Assembly (NCBI GenBank): GCA_016795325.1 | Contig: JAEUHY010000030.1 | Span: 1-37,144 of the forward strand | Source of the DNA: Planctomycetota bacterium | GTDB lineage: Bacteria; Planctomycetota; UBA1135; GCA-002686595 | DNA: 37,144 bases | Direction: 5' to 3' | Shown here: one piece after another, positions 24,012-32,790 of the stretch | Numbering within the stretch: the first letter of the stretch is position 1 | Layout of the letters: each line of letters starts with the position of its first letter | Program-made: the position numbers and the translations under genes | Notes under the pieces: generated by a model | The model's database searches: none | Told to the model about the DNA's origin: nothing | Seen by the model: the letters and a program-made list of their open reading frames with translations, nothing else

Positions 24012-25565
24012 TTATTGGCCCTTGGACTGCGACACGCGCTCCACCTCTTCGAGGAACTTCTGGATGTTCTCGCGCGGCTTGAGCGTCTGCGCGCGGCGCA
24101 GGAGCGGCAGCGCCTCCGCGTAACGTTGCTTCTGAACCAGGAGCTGCGCGTGCCCGACCTTGGCGTCGGCCTCGAACGCCTCGATGCCGGCGCCTCGTTC
24201 GAAGTACAGGATCGCGCGTTCGACGTCGCCCTGCGCGCCGTAGTACTTGCCGAGGTCGATCAGCGCACGCCCGTCGAGCGGATCGAGTTGGACGATCTCC
24301 TCGAGGATAAGCGCTTCTTCTGCGCCGCCGCCCGAAGCCACCGCCAGTCGCGCACGCAGCCGGAGCAGTTCTTTGCGCGGCTCGACCTCGAGTTGCGGAA
24401 AGGCGGCTTCGATGGCGGCGATCAACTCGCCGGCCTCGCGTGAAGCCCCGCGTCCGACGAGCGAGCGTGCCGCACGAATTGGGCGCGCCGAACCCACCGA
24501 AACGTCCGCGGCGATCGCACGCGAATAAGCGCCGACGCCGAGGTCGAACAGCTCTTCGTTGATGTAGATGTCGCCGAGGTTGAGCAAGCTGGCCGCGTCG
24601 AGCTTGCCGAGCCGCTCGAGGAACTCGTAGTTCTCGGCGGCGCGCATCGGCTGGCCGAGCCCAGCGTAGGCGCTCGCCTGCATTTGCCAGAGGTCGGCGC
24701 GTTCGGGCTTCGCTGCGAGCAACTCGCCCGTCAAGGCCACCACGTCTGCGTAGCGGCGTTGCTTGAAGAAGCAGCGCACGAGGCCGAGCTTCCAGTCCTC
24801 GGTCTTGGGGTCGAGCAGCAGCGCCATGCGGTACGCAGACTCGGCCGACAGGCTGTTTTCGACCGTCAGGTAGCAGTAACCGAGGAAGCCGAAATTCAGG
24901 CCGTTCACGGCGCCGGTTTCGATGGCGCGCGTCAGGGCCGGAATCGCTTCGGCGTACTTGCCGAGCCGGAAGTACGCGGCGCCGAGATTGCTCCAAGCGC
25001 GCCGGAACTTCGGGTGTTTGGCGACGGCGGCCTCGTAGCAGGCAATCGCCTCGGGCAACTCGTTGCGGGTGAAGCGAATCACCCCCAGATTCGCGTCGAG
25101 CGCCGCGCTGGCCGCCGGCCCACGGTTCTGTTCGATGAGCGCGATGGCTTCGTCGACCTTCTCGTTGCTCATCAGATCCAGCACCTGCTGGATCAGGTCG
25201 GCTTCGATCGGGTTGTACTTGGGCTCGATGTCCGTCTCGCTGATGAAGCTCTCGTTGAAACGCCGCCGCACATCGGGGTCGCTCCAGAACGCGGCATCCG
25301 AGTCGTTGTCGTCGAACAGCGCGGGCTGCGCCGCGGATTCGACCTTGAGTTGCGCCGCGAAACGGCGCGCCAGGTCTTCGTTGGTCAAGTCGTTCGCCCC
25401 GGGCGGCAGCGGCGACGGTCGCGGCGCGTTCGGATCGCGAGGCTCGCTCGGCAGATCGATGTCCGGCACGAGCCGAACCGGGCGGTCCTTCTTCTTCGCG
25501 GCGTCGTTGGTCGCGCAGGCGACGAGCACAGACGCACACAGGCTGATAGCGGCGATTTTCTTCAT
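24012..25565 (-). CDS. TPR lipoprotein of the Ton operon
   Basis: 517 residues. The N-terminus M-K-K-I-A-A-I-S-L-C-A-S-V-L-V-A-C ends in a lipobox (L-V-A-C), so it is lipid-anchored in the envelope. A low-complexity linker leads to more than ten TPR-type helix pairs, for example A-W-S-N-L-G-A-A-Y-F-R-L-G-K-Y-A-E-A-I-P and A-L-I-D-L-G-K-Y-Y-G-A-Q-G-D-V-E-R-A. It is the last gene of the operon, 25 bp after tonB. In Vibrio TonB2 loci a TPR protein occupies the same last position. A scaffolding role between the energising complex and periplasmic or outer-membrane partners is inferred. ATG at 25565 is used because it starts the signal directly; GTG at 25580 is the alternative. Confidence 0.85.
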   Translation of the reverse strand: MKKIAAISLCASVLVACATNDAAKKKDRPVRLVPDIDLPSEPRDPNAPRPSPLPPGANDLTNEDLARRFAAQLKVESAAQPALFDDNDSDAAFWSDPDVRRRFNESFISETDIEPKYNPIEADLIQQVLDLMSNEKVDEAIALIEQNRGPAASAALDANLGVIRFTRNELPEAIACYEAAVAKHPKFRRAWSNLGAAYFRLGKYAEAIPALTRAIETGAVNGLNFGFLGYCYLTVENSLSAESAYRMALLLDPKTEDWKLGLVRCFFKQRRYADVVALTGELLAAKPERADLWQMQASAYAGLGQPMRAAENYEFLERLGKLDAASLLNLGDIYINEELFDLGVGAYSRAIAADVSVGSARPIRAARSLVGRGASREAGELIAAIEAAFPQLEVEPRKELLRLRARLAVASGGGAEEALILEEIVQLDPLDGRALIDLGKYYGAQGDVERAILYFERGAGIEAFEADAKVGHAQLLVQKQRYAEALPLLRRAQTLKPRENIQKFLEEVERVSQSKGQ

Positions 25566-25590
25566 GGCACCAGAATTCACTTGAGCGAGC

Positions 25591-26259
25591 TCACAGTTCG
25601 GGGAACGTGATCGGGACGCGCATGCGGAAACGCACGGCCTTGCCCCTGCGCTTGCCGGACTCGAACTTCCACTGCTTCACCGCGGCGAGCGCCGGCCGCT
25701 CGAGCGCAGGGTCTGTGCTGGACTGCACTTTCGGGTCGACGACACGTCCGTTGGGATCGACTTCGAAGATGATCAGCACCTTGCCCGGCGTGTGCTTACG
25801 CAGCTTCGCATCGAGGACAGGGCTGGGCTGATAGATGACCCGCGGCTTCTGATCGAGGTCGTCAGCCGAGAACATCTCCTCGAATTGCACCGGACCCTGC
25901 GTCGCTCCGGGCAACTGGAAGCTGATCGCGCCCGCGCCGCCCCAACCGTCGCCGCCGATCGTCGCGTTCAACGCGCTCTCGATCGACGAGAGATCCTGGG
26001 GCTGCGGCTCGTCGGCGAGCTTCGGCGGTTCTTGCTCCTGCTCCGGTTCTTCCTCGGGCTCTTCGGTCTCCTCCATCTCGGGAGGTTTTTCCGGCTCGGC
26101 CGTGTCCGCCGCGCGAACCAGCGTGTCGGCGCCTGCGGGCTGCGTGATGGCTTGAATGAGCGGCAGCAGCATGAAGAACAACGCCGTCAGCACCGCGCCG
26201 CCGAGAGTGACAGCGGCGGAGTGCGCCAAACGACCGAGAAGCGTGCTGCGTCCGTCCAT
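25591..26259 (-). CDS. tonB: TonB energy transducer
   Basis: 222 residues. A single N-terminal transmembrane helix (about 12-38) includes the Ser/His-containing S-A-A-V-T-L-G segment. A Glu/Pro-rich spacer follows (E-P-E-K-P-P-E-M-E-E-T-E-E-P-E-E-E-P). The C-terminal domain, residues about 130-222, contains G-K-V-L-I-I-F-E-V-D-P-N-G-R-V-V-D-P and A-L-A-A-V-K-Q-W-K-F as in TonB C-terminal folds. It spans the periplasm, carrying proton-motive energy from ExbB-ExbD to the receptor. The spacer is acidic rather than the usual Lys-Pro/Glu-Pro mix. It starts 22 bp after exbD and ends 25 bp before the TPR gene. Confidence 0.93.
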   Translation of the reverse strand: MDGRSTLLGRLAHSAAVTLGGAVLTALFFMLLPLIQAITQPAGADTLVRAADTAEPEKPPEMEETEEPEEEPEQEQEPPKLADEPQPQDLSSIESALNATIGGDGWGGAGAISFQLPGATQGPVQFEEMFSADDLDQKPRVIYQPSPVLDAKLRKHTPGKVLIIFEVDPNGRVVDPKVQSSTDPALERPALAAVKQWKFESGKRRGKAVRFRMRVPITFPEL

Positions 26260-26281
26260 GTTCAGTGCTGCGCGGAAGCGT

Positions 26282-26698
26282 TCATCCGCGCGCCGCGGAA
26301 GTGGCGATGCTGACCTTCTGTGCGCCGCCGAGCTTGGCCTCGTCGATCACGCGCACGAGCTGGCCCGATTGAGCCTGCGCGTCGGCTTGGATGATGACGG
26401 GGACCGCAGGGTCCTTCGCCAGCGTGCGGCGCACGAGCGACTGAACGCCGCCCAGACCGATGTCCTGACCGCCGTAGACCACCTGTCCACCCGCGGTGAG
26501 GGCGATGAGGATGCTGGTCTTCTCCAGGTTGACGGCGGAGGCCGCCTGCGGCTTGTCGACTTCGACACCGGTCTCCTCGACGAAGGTCGTGGTGACGATG
26601 AAGAAGATGAGCAGGATGAAGATGCAGTCCATCATCGGGGACATGTCGATCCCCGGCTCGCCTTCTTCGTCCGATCCCGAATCGCGAAAACGTCCCAT
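26282..26698 (-). CDS. exbD: ExbD/TolR family protein
   Basis: 138 residues, the family's normal size. A short cytoplasmic start is followed by one transmembrane helix (D-M-S-P-M-M-D-C-I-F-I-L-L-I-F-F-I-V), whose Asp24 corresponds to the proton-carrying Asp25 of E. coli ExbD. The periplasmic domain includes I-L-I-A-L-T-A-G-G-Q-V-V-Y-G-G and P-V-I-I-Q-A-D-A-Q-A-Q-S-G-Q-L-V-R-V-I-D-E-A-K-L-G-G. It pairs with ExbB to form the inner-membrane motor. It lies 12 bp after exbB, so it is tightly co-translated. Confidence 0.94.
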   Translation of the reverse strand: MGRFRDSGSDEEGEPGIDMSPMMDCIFILLIFFIVTTTFVEETGVEVDKPQAASAVNLEKTSILIALTAGGQVVYGGQDIGLGGVQSLVRRTLAKDPAVPVIIQADAQAQSGQLVRVIDEAKLGGAQKVSIATSAARG

Positions 26699-26710
26699 GC
26701 TTGTGGTCCT

Positions 26711-27346
26711 CTAAGCGGCGACTTGGCCACCGGAGCGGCGATAGAGCTCGAGACTGCAGACCGTCTCGAGGTGAGCCAGATACGCCTTGTAGCGCTCGAA
26801 TTGACGGCTCAGGAAGTACTGGAAGAACAGGCCAGGCAGCGCGATCACCAGGCCGGTTTCGGTCGTGATCAACGCTTCGGAGATGCCCGCGGCGATCATC
26901 CCCATGGTCTTTTCGCCGCCGGAGCCGTTGGCCAACGCGTCGAACGTGGCGAGCATGCCCGTGACAGTCCCGAGCAACCCGACGAGGGGCGCGGCGCTCA
27001 CGCAGATCTTCATGACACGCAGGTCGCGCTCGAACGCGCCCGTCTGCGCGCCGCGAACCTCATCAAAGGCTTGCGCGGCGTCTTCGAGGCTGTGAGACGA
27101 CAGTGCGGACTTGATCAGACGGCCAACCGGGCCGCGCCCTTGATCTGGTGCGTTGAGCCAAGTGCGCCAACGCGACTCGGGCGCCTGCATGAAGCCGGCG
27201 TAGCGCAGATTCAGCCAGATGTGCGCGCCCATGCCGAACATCGCAAAGGCGATGATCGCGATGGGCGGCATGGCCCAGCCGCCGGCGGACCAGATCGGAA
27301 GCGCCTGGTCCCAAAGCGAGCTGACGTAGTCGACGACGGATTGCAT
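26711..27346 (-). CDS. exbB: ExbB/TolQ proton-channel subunit
   Basis: 211 residues with three membrane segments. The first lies at about 24-46 (W-A-M-P-P-I-A-I-I-A-F-A-M-F). The second is A-P-L-V-G-L-L-G-T-V-T-G-M-L-A-T-F, and the third G-I-S-E-A-L-I-T-T-E-T-G-L-V-I-A-L-P. The last two are the conserved MotA/TolQ/ExbB signature. It forms the pentameric channel around ExbD in the inner membrane. This is the short ExbB; a long ExbB-like protein precedes it by 26 bp, as in TonB2-type loci. Confidence 0.94.
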   Translation of the reverse strand: MQSVVDYVSSLWDQALPIWSAGGWAMPPIAIIAFAMFGMGAHIWLNLRYAGFMQAPESRWRTWLNAPDQGRGPVGRLIKSALSSHSLEDAAQAFDEVRGAQTGAFERDLRVMKICVSAAPLVGLLGTVTGMLATFDALANGSGGEKTMGMIAAGISEALITTETGLVIALPGLFFQYFLSRQFERYKAYLAHLETVCSLELYRRSGGQVAA

Positions 27347-27372
27347 GGCGTACGCGATGGCGGTTCCGAGGC

Positions 27373-28860
27373 TCAGACCTTGGCCGGCGTCGGCTTCCGC
27401 TCAGGCGCCTTGTGGGCCGCCGGCTTTTCGAGCTTCGAGCGGCTCAGTTCGTTCACGAACGCGACCGCGGCGGACTCCATCTGGCCGATGATTCCGCGCG
27501 CTTTGCGGGTGAGGAAGGCGTGCAGCAACAGAGCGGGGATGGCGACGATCAGTCCCCACTCCGTCGTGATGAGCGCCTCGGAGATGCCGCCGGACAGCGA
27601 CTTGACGTCACCCGATCCGAAAACCGTGATGCGGGTGAAGGTGTTGATGATGCCCGTCACCGTGCCGAGCAGTCCCAGGAGCGGCGCCGAGGAAGCCGAG
27701 ATCGCCACGAAGGGCAACATGCCAAGCAGCTTCTGCTTCGACGTCAGCACAGACTCGTACATCGCCTCTTCGATCAGTTCGCGAGGCTCGCGGATGTGCT
27801 CGGCGCCGATGGCCAGCATCTGCCCCACCGGCCCGCGCAGGTTCGCCACCTTCTCGCGCACCGCATTGATGTCGCCCTGCCCGACCGCCGCCAGCACCTC
27901 ATCGAGTTGAGCCTTCGACGGCGTGCGTTGCATTGCGAGGTAAGCCCACTTGTAGAGAACCACGATCAGCGCCGCGGCCGCCAAACCGAGGATCGGCCAC
28001 ATAACGGGACCACCCTTGATGATGTGCTCCCAGAGCGTCTCCTCCGTCTGGGCCATCTTGTGCGCGTTGCCCATCGTCGGGTCGAGCGTGAAGCGCCCCT
28101 GACCGTTGACGCACAACGCGGATGCGTCGGCCAAGTCCTCGGCATCGAAGAACGGAAAGACCGTCGGCTCCTGAGAGCCCAGGCGCTCGTCGACCGTGCC
28201 GACTGTGGATCCGTCGGCGGAACGGAACAGCACCACGGGGCCGACCTGCACGAACGCGCCCTGGCGCACGACGCCGAGCCCGTCGACGGCGGAGCCTTCG
28301 TAGCGAGCGCCGCCCAGCGCCTCCTCGAGCCGGCCCAGCGACGCGGTCACGAGGCCGACCTGAGTGCGGAAGATCGCCTGAGAGTCGAGGTTCTTGTTCT
28401 CGGGCGCGAGCTGCGCAGCGCTGATCACCTCGGCGTAGCGCTTGAGCTCGGCGATGTGCAGCGCCGAGTCGAACTTGCGCACGTAGTCGGAGAGCAACCC
28501 CGAGAGGTAGCGCTCCTGCTCCTGCAGCTTGGTGAGCTCGCTCTTGGCGTTGGTCATCGCCAAGGTGCCGGCGTTGAGACTGCGCGACACTTGCTGGCTC
28601 TCGGTGCGGGCGCGGCCGAGTTCGGCCTCGACTTCGCTCAAGCGCCGATTGAGCGGCAGCCGCTCGGCGGTGATCTCTTCGCGCAGGCGATTGATCTCTT
28701 GAATCGACTCGTCGAGTTGGCGTCGCACCGTTCCGCGAGCGTCGTCGAACGAGGGCGTCGCGCCTTCGGTCTTGGCGGGTTCGGCGCCCTGCGCAAAGAC
28801 CGGCGCGGCGAACAGCGTGAGCGCGGCGAACCGAGCGAGGATGGTTTGGGTGAGCTTCAT
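27373..28860 (-). CDS. TtpC-like protein: periplasmic coiled coil plus MotA/TolQ/ExbB domain
   Basis: 495 residues. A signal peptide (T-I-L-A-R-F-A-A-L-T-L-F-A-A-P-V-F-A-Q) is followed by a coiled coil at about 45-130 (I-N-R-L-R-E-E-I-T-A-E-R-L-P-L-N-R-R-L-S-E-V-E-A-E-L). A globular region of about 150 residues follows. After it come a membrane segment (V-M-W-P-I-L-G-L-A-A-A-A-L-I-V-V-L) and the ExbB-type pair A-P-L-L-G-L-L-G-T-V-T-G-I-I-N-T-F and G-I-S-E-A-L-I-T-T-E-W-G-L-I-V-A-I-P. This architecture is that of TtpC of the Vibrio TonB2 system, which is needed there for TonB2-dependent uptake. ATG at 28860 has a strong GAGGAGG site upstream and starts the signal peptide, so it beats the in-frame codon at 28881. 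Confidence 0.9.
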   Translation of the reverse strand: MKLTQTILARFAALTLFAAPVFAQGAEPAKTEGATPSFDDARGTVRRQLDESIQEINRLREEITAERLPLNRRLSEVEAELGRARTESQQVSRSLNAGTLAMTNAKSELTKLQEQERYLSGLLSDYVRKFDSALHIAELKRYAEVISAAQLAPENKNLDSQAIFRTQVGLVTASLGRLEEALGGARYEGSAVDGLGVVRQGAFVQVGPVVLFRSADGSTVGTVDERLGSQEPTVFPFFDAEDLADASALCVNGQGRFTLDPTMGNAHKMAQTEETLWEHIIKGGPVMWPILGLAAAALIVVLYKWAYLAMQRTPSKAQLDEVLAAVGQGDINAVREKVANLRGPVGQMLAIGAEHIREPRELIEEAMYESVLTSKQKLLGMLPFVAISASSAPLLGLLGTVTGIINTFTRITVFGSGDVKSLSGGISEALITTEWGLIVAIPALLLHAFLTRKARGIIGQMESAAVAFVNELSRSKLEKPAAHKAPERKPTPAKV

Positions 28861-28877
28861 GGCGATCCTCCTCGGAG

Positions 28878-29684
28878 TCACTGCAGACGGATGGGAAGGT
28901 TGGTGAAGCGGGCGTCGGCGCCCTTGGTGAGGATCTCGATCGCGCCGACGATTTCGGCCGCCTGGTCATTCGCGGGGATCCAGGTCCAGCTGTCCTCGCT
29001 CGGAACGCCGTAACCGGCGGTCTTGCCGTCGCCGCTGGCGTAGTAGGCTTGCCCCAGGCCGATGTAGAGCGTCGTGACCTCGATCTTCGAGCCGTTGTCG
29101 AACTCGCGGATCTCGCTCTCGGCCCGGATCTCGCGGTTGAACTTGTTGACCTCGTTGAGGATCGCGACCACCGTGAGGTAGCGCTCGCTCAGCTTGTTGG
29201 GATCTGCGCTGGCCGCGTCCTTCGGGAGACTCTGGCTGATCGGCGCGAGTTTCTCACGCACCGACACCGGCAGGCGTCGAACCAGAGCCCGAGTGCGCTC
29301 CTCCAAACCGACGAGCGCGCTGGCGAGTTCCGCGCTGGTCGCCGCGAAGCGCACCTTGTCGGCCTCGATCTCTGCGCGGCTCTTGTCGGTCTTGGCGATG
29401 TCGGCCTGGATCTCCGCCGTGCGATTGCGCACCGCGCCGATCTCGCCCTCGATCAACGCGATTCGGCTCTCGAGCAGGTCCTTGGCCAGAGCCCAGTCGC
29501 TCCGTTCCTTCGAGATCTGCCGCCGCGTCTCGACCCACTCCTGGAGCAGCGCGCGGGCGTCGCCCACGAGTTCGCCCTCCTGAGCAGGCGGAATGGCCGC
29601 GGGCGCGAGCAGGCACGCCGCGCCGAGGGCGAGCGCCGCCGCGCGCGCTGCGCGGCTGTCGAGGAGTTTGGTACGTGACTTCAT
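28878..29684 (-). CDS. DUF3450 periplasmic protein
   Basis: 268 residues. The N-terminal export signal is A-A-A-L-A-L-G-A-A-C-L-L-A-P-A-A-I-P. A long coiled coil follows at about 45-125 (I-E-G-E-I-G-A-V-R-N-R-T-A-E-I-Q-A-D-I-A-K-T). The C-terminal part includes L-P-V-S-V-R-E-K-L, R-Y-L-T-V-V-A-I-L-N-E-V-N-K-F-N, Y-I-G-L-G-Q-A-Y-Y and a terminal L-P-I-R-L. This is the DUF3450 pattern found just before ttpC in Vibrio and Shewanella TonB2 clusters. It is presumably a periplasmic partner of the TtpC coiled coil (inference). ATG at 29684 is used; the much longer frame upstream of it is a shadow of the receptor gene. It begins 38 bp after the receptor stop. Confidence 0.85.
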   Translation of the reverse strand: MKSRTKLLDSRAARAAALALGAACLLAPAAIPPAQEGELVGDARALLQEWVETRRQISKERSDWALAKDLLESRIALIEGEIGAVRNRTAEIQADIAKTDKSRAEIEADKVRFAATSAELASALVGLEERTRALVRRLPVSVREKLAPISQSLPKDAASADPNKLSERYLTVVAILNEVNKFNREIRAESEIREFDNGSKIEVTTLYIGLGQAYYASGDGKTAGYGVPSEDSWTWIPANDQAAEIVGAIEILTKGADARFTNLPIRLQ

Positions 29685-29722
29685 GACGTGGGATTCCTGG
29701 TCGAGGGGTCCGGTCGGAGCGG

Positions 29723-32698
29723 CTAGAAACTGAAGCGCGCGCCGAGCGTGAGAGACATGTCGATGCCGCGTGTGAACAGGCGGCGCGTGACGTCGCTCGA
29801 GATGTACTCCGAGCGGAAGACTTCTTCGATGTCGGGGTTGGTCAGGTTGCGCGCCTGGAATTGGAGCGTGAAGTACTTCCCGAGCTTCTGCGACAGACTG
29901 AAATTGAGCGTGCTGACGCTCTTGGCGTAGATGCTGGGGATGAAGTTGCCCAGCGACTGAGTGGCGCCGGCGACGAGCGTGTCGCCCTGGCGCGTGAAGA
30001 ACAGGCCGGCCTGCGTGCCGGTGACAGGGAGGTCGTACAGCAGGTACAGGTTGAGCAGGCTCTCCGGCGCGTTCGTCATGTCGCGCGAGGAGATCGGCGC
30101 CTGGATGTTCGGAAGATCGAACGCGGCAGCCTCGGCCGCGGGCAATGTCACCTCCGAGTCGATCAGCGTTGCATTGGCGCCCACCGACCAACCGGCCGCG
30201 GCGTCGAAGAAGTGGCCGATATCCTGGCGCGCCTCGAGCTCGAAGCCACTCAAGCGCCCGTCGGGGTAATTGACGGCCGTCGTGAAGTTGTAGCCGATGA
30301 ATTGCTGGACGTACTCGATCGGATCTTCGATGTCCTTGTAGAACCAGGACGCCGAGAGGAAGCCGCCGTCGTAGGGCGTGTAGTCGACGCGCAGGTCGTA
30401 GTTGGTGACGTCGCTCATCTGCAGGCCCGGGTTGCCGATGAAGATCGGCGCGCCGAGGTACTCCTGCTGGATGATCGGAGTGAGTTCCTTGAACGTCTGA
30501 CGCGCGACCGTCTGCGAGAAAGCCGCGCGCAGGATCAAACGCTCCATCGGCTCGTAATTCAGGCCGATCGCGGGAAGCACGTTGTCTTGCTCGAAGACCA
30601 CGTCGGCGGCGCCGGGAACCAGCGTGATCGGCGCGGTCGCGCCAGGGGGGAACCACAGTGCGAAGCTCTCGGGGTCGTTGACGATCCCGATCTTGGTGGA
30701 CTCGAAGCGTGCACCCGCCACCAACGAGACCTGCTCGTTGAACGGCAGATCGAACATGCCGTAGGCCGCGCGCAGGTCGATCGATCCGCGGTAGTCGACG
30801 TCTTCCTGCGAATCGGTGATCGGCTGCCCGAGGCCCGGGAACGCCGAACTCCACGAGTCGTCGAAATCTCCGACGAAGCCCGAGTTCTGACCGAAGTTGC
30901 TGAACGTGTTCTGGTCGAACGTGCGCTCGACGCTGTCAGCGAACGCTCCGACCTTCACGTAGCCCGTGTTGTCGCTCCACTGTTCGAACGGCAGCTTCAA
31001 ATTGAGCGAGCCCTGCCTGGACTCCTCGTCAATGGCTTTGAAGATGCGCTGGAGGTTGCCGATCGTGAAGTTCGCCGCAGGCTTGTACGGCTGCCAACCG
31101 GCTGGCGTCGGAGGAATGCCCGGGATGCCTTCGTCGAACTCCGGCCGCCACACGCCGCCGAACACGCGTTTGTCGGGCTGGCGCATGGTCGCTTCGCTCG
31201 CTGACAGCGTCCAATCGAGTTCCGGCTTGCTGAAACGCAACGCGCCAACGGCGAAATCCGACGTCGGCAGTTTGTGGACGCCGTTGAGCAACAAGCTGCT
31301 CGCCGTGCGCTCGGTGTACTCCAAAGTCTCGAGGCGCAGGTAAGGCGCCTGGTCCAGCTCGGTGTGCCCAGGCGTGGTCGGATCGTTGGGGTCGTAGCCG
31401 GGGAAGAAATACTGCTTGGCGCGCGTGTCCGTGGCGAGGGTCGCGACGTCTTCTGCTGTGCGCGTGTGGAGGAATGCGAGTGAGAGTTTGTGGTTCTCGC
31501 TCTCCAAACCCAGCAGGCCCATTCCGCCCCACTGCACCGACTGCGACGCTTGATCGACGTCGAAGAGCTGTGTGCGGAAGTCGCTGAGCGCGGGAGCGCC
31601 CTGGTTCGTTTCCGGCGACATCGGAGCGCCGGGCGAGGTCACCCACCACGAGTCCTGACGGCCGTTCTTGAAGAAGGAGCTGTCGCGCTCGTAGAAGAAC
31701 GTGCCGAACACGCCGAGCTTCCAGCCGTCCGACAGTTCGCGGCTGCCGCCCGCCGCCAGGTTCCACTTGTTGTCGATCGGCGCGTCGGTCTCCGACACTC
31801 CGACGGCGCCGCTCCAGGGCGCGCCGATGGCCTGCAGGCGGCGGTCGCCGTCGTCGCGGCCCCAGAAATTGAGCCCGCCGCCCTTATACGAAAGGAAGTC
31901 GCTCTTGCCGAAAGCCTGCGAGTTGTAGCCCAGCTGCGAACTCATCTGCACCACGGCTTCGGTGGGCACTCCGCGCAGCCGGATGTCGACAGCGCCGCCG
32001 GACGCGTCGCCCTGCTGGTCAGGCGTGAAGGTCTTCGAGACGCGGATGCTCTCGATCACCGCGGAGGGGAACTGGTCGAGCTCGACTGCGCGTTTGTCCT
32101 CGTCGGCGGTCGGCAGGCGCACGCCGTTGAGTTGCGAGCTCACATAACGGTCCGGCAGCCCGCGAATCACCGCGTATTTGCCGTCTTGAACGGTCGCGCC
32201 GGCCACCAAACGCAGCGCGCTGGCGGCGTCGCCCGCGCCTGCGCGGCTCATCAGCTCAGCGCCCACCGAGTCGAGCAACGCCGGACTCTCGAGCTTGAGG
32301 TCGAGCAGCGCGACTTCGCTGCCCGTGTCCATCTTGAGCAGATCCTCGACGACGAACTCCTCCATGTCGGTGAATTCACCGGCGAGTTGGACGTCGAGGT
32401 CGGTCAGTTGGCCGCCGATCACCACCACGTCGGTGCGCACCTGGCGGACGTAGCCGTCCTTGGAGATGACCAGGGTGTACTTGCCCGGGCGAAGCTCTTG
32501 CACGGAGTACGCGCCCTGCTCGTCGCTGAGGGACTTGGCGCCGGTCTCCACGATCAACACCTGCGCACCCGAAAGCGGCGCGTTGAAATCCGCGTCGAAG
32601 ATCACGCCGCGGATGGCGCCGACTTCCTGGGCGACCGCGGTGGACGCTACGGAGCAAATCGCCAACGGCGCGAGCAGAACGAGGGCGGGCGCGTTCAC
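29723..32698 (-). CDS. TonB-dependent outer-membrane receptor with carboxypeptidase-regulatory-like N-terminal domain
   Basis: 991 residues from GTG at 32698. A signal peptide comes first (L-V-L-L-A-P-L-A-I-C-S-V-A-S-T-A-V-A-Q). Next is a carboxypeptidase-regulatory-like domain, about 28-110 (I-R-G-V-I-F-D-A-D-F-N-A-P-L-S-G-A-Q-V, Y-S-V-Q-E-L-R-P-G-K-Y). A TonB-box-like stretch E-E-F-V-V-E-D is followed by a plug (Y-A-V-I-R-G-L-P-D-R-Y, G-G-A-V-D-I-R). A 22-strand-type barrel ends in L-T-L-G-A-R-F-S-F, with the terminal Phe needed for barrel assembly. Receptors with this extra domain include Oar of Myxococcus, which is linked to protein secretion. The ligand is unknown. The in-frame GTG at 32782 is less likely because it would place the start only about 10 bp from the PHO-box-like repeats and lengthen the signal peptide. 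First gene of the operon. Confidence 0.9.
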   Translation of the reverse strand: MNAPALVLLAPLAICSVASTAVAQEVGAIRGVIFDADFNAPLSGAQVLIVETGAKSLSDEQGAYSVQELRPGKYTLVISKDGYVRQVRTDVVVIGGQLTDLDVQLAGEFTDMEEFVVEDLLKMDTGSEVALLDLKLESPALLDSVGAELMSRAGAGDAASALRLVAGATVQDGKYAVIRGLPDRYVSSQLNGVRLPTADEDKRAVELDQFPSAVIESIRVSKTFTPDQQGDASGGAVDIRLRGVPTEAVVQMSSQLGYNSQAFGKSDFLSYKGGGLNFWGRDDGDRRLQAIGAPWSGAVGVSETDAPIDNKWNLAAGGSRELSDGWKLGVFGTFFYERDSSFFKNGRQDSWWVTSPGAPMSPETNQGAPALSDFRTQLFDVDQASQSVQWGGMGLLGLESENHKLSLAFLHTRTAEDVATLATDTRAKQYFFPGYDPNDPTTPGHTELDQAPYLRLETLEYTERTASSLLLNGVHKLPTSDFAVGALRFSKPELDWTLSASEATMRQPDKRVFGGVWRPEFDEGIPGIPPTPAGWQPYKPAANFTIGNLQRIFKAIDEESRQGSLNLKLPFEQWSDNTGYVKVGAFADSVERTFDQNTFSNFGQNSGFVGDFDDSWSSAFPGLGQPITDSQEDVDYRGSIDLRAAYGMFDLPFNEQVSLVAGARFESTKIGIVNDPESFALWFPPGATAPITLVPGAADVVFEQDNVLPAIGLNYEPMERLILRAAFSQTVARQTFKELTPIIQQEYLGAPIFIGNPGLQMSDVTNYDLRVDYTPYDGGFLSASWFYKDIEDPIEYVQQFIGYNFTTAVNYPDGRLSGFELEARQDIGHFFDAAAGWSVGANATLIDSEVTLPAAEAAAFDLPNIQAPISSRDMTNAPESLLNLYLLYDLPVTGTQAGLFFTRQGDTLVAGATQSLGNFIPSIYAKSVSTLNFSLSQKLGKYFTLQFQARNLTNPDIEEVFRSEYISSDVTRRLFTRGIDMSLTLGARFSF

Positions 32699-32790
32699 AG
32701 GGCGGGGGCGGCCAGACCGACTGGCCCCGAGTTGTGCGGGGTAGACACGGGACGTTTCGGGGCCTTGATGAAGGTGGCGCACGGTGACGC

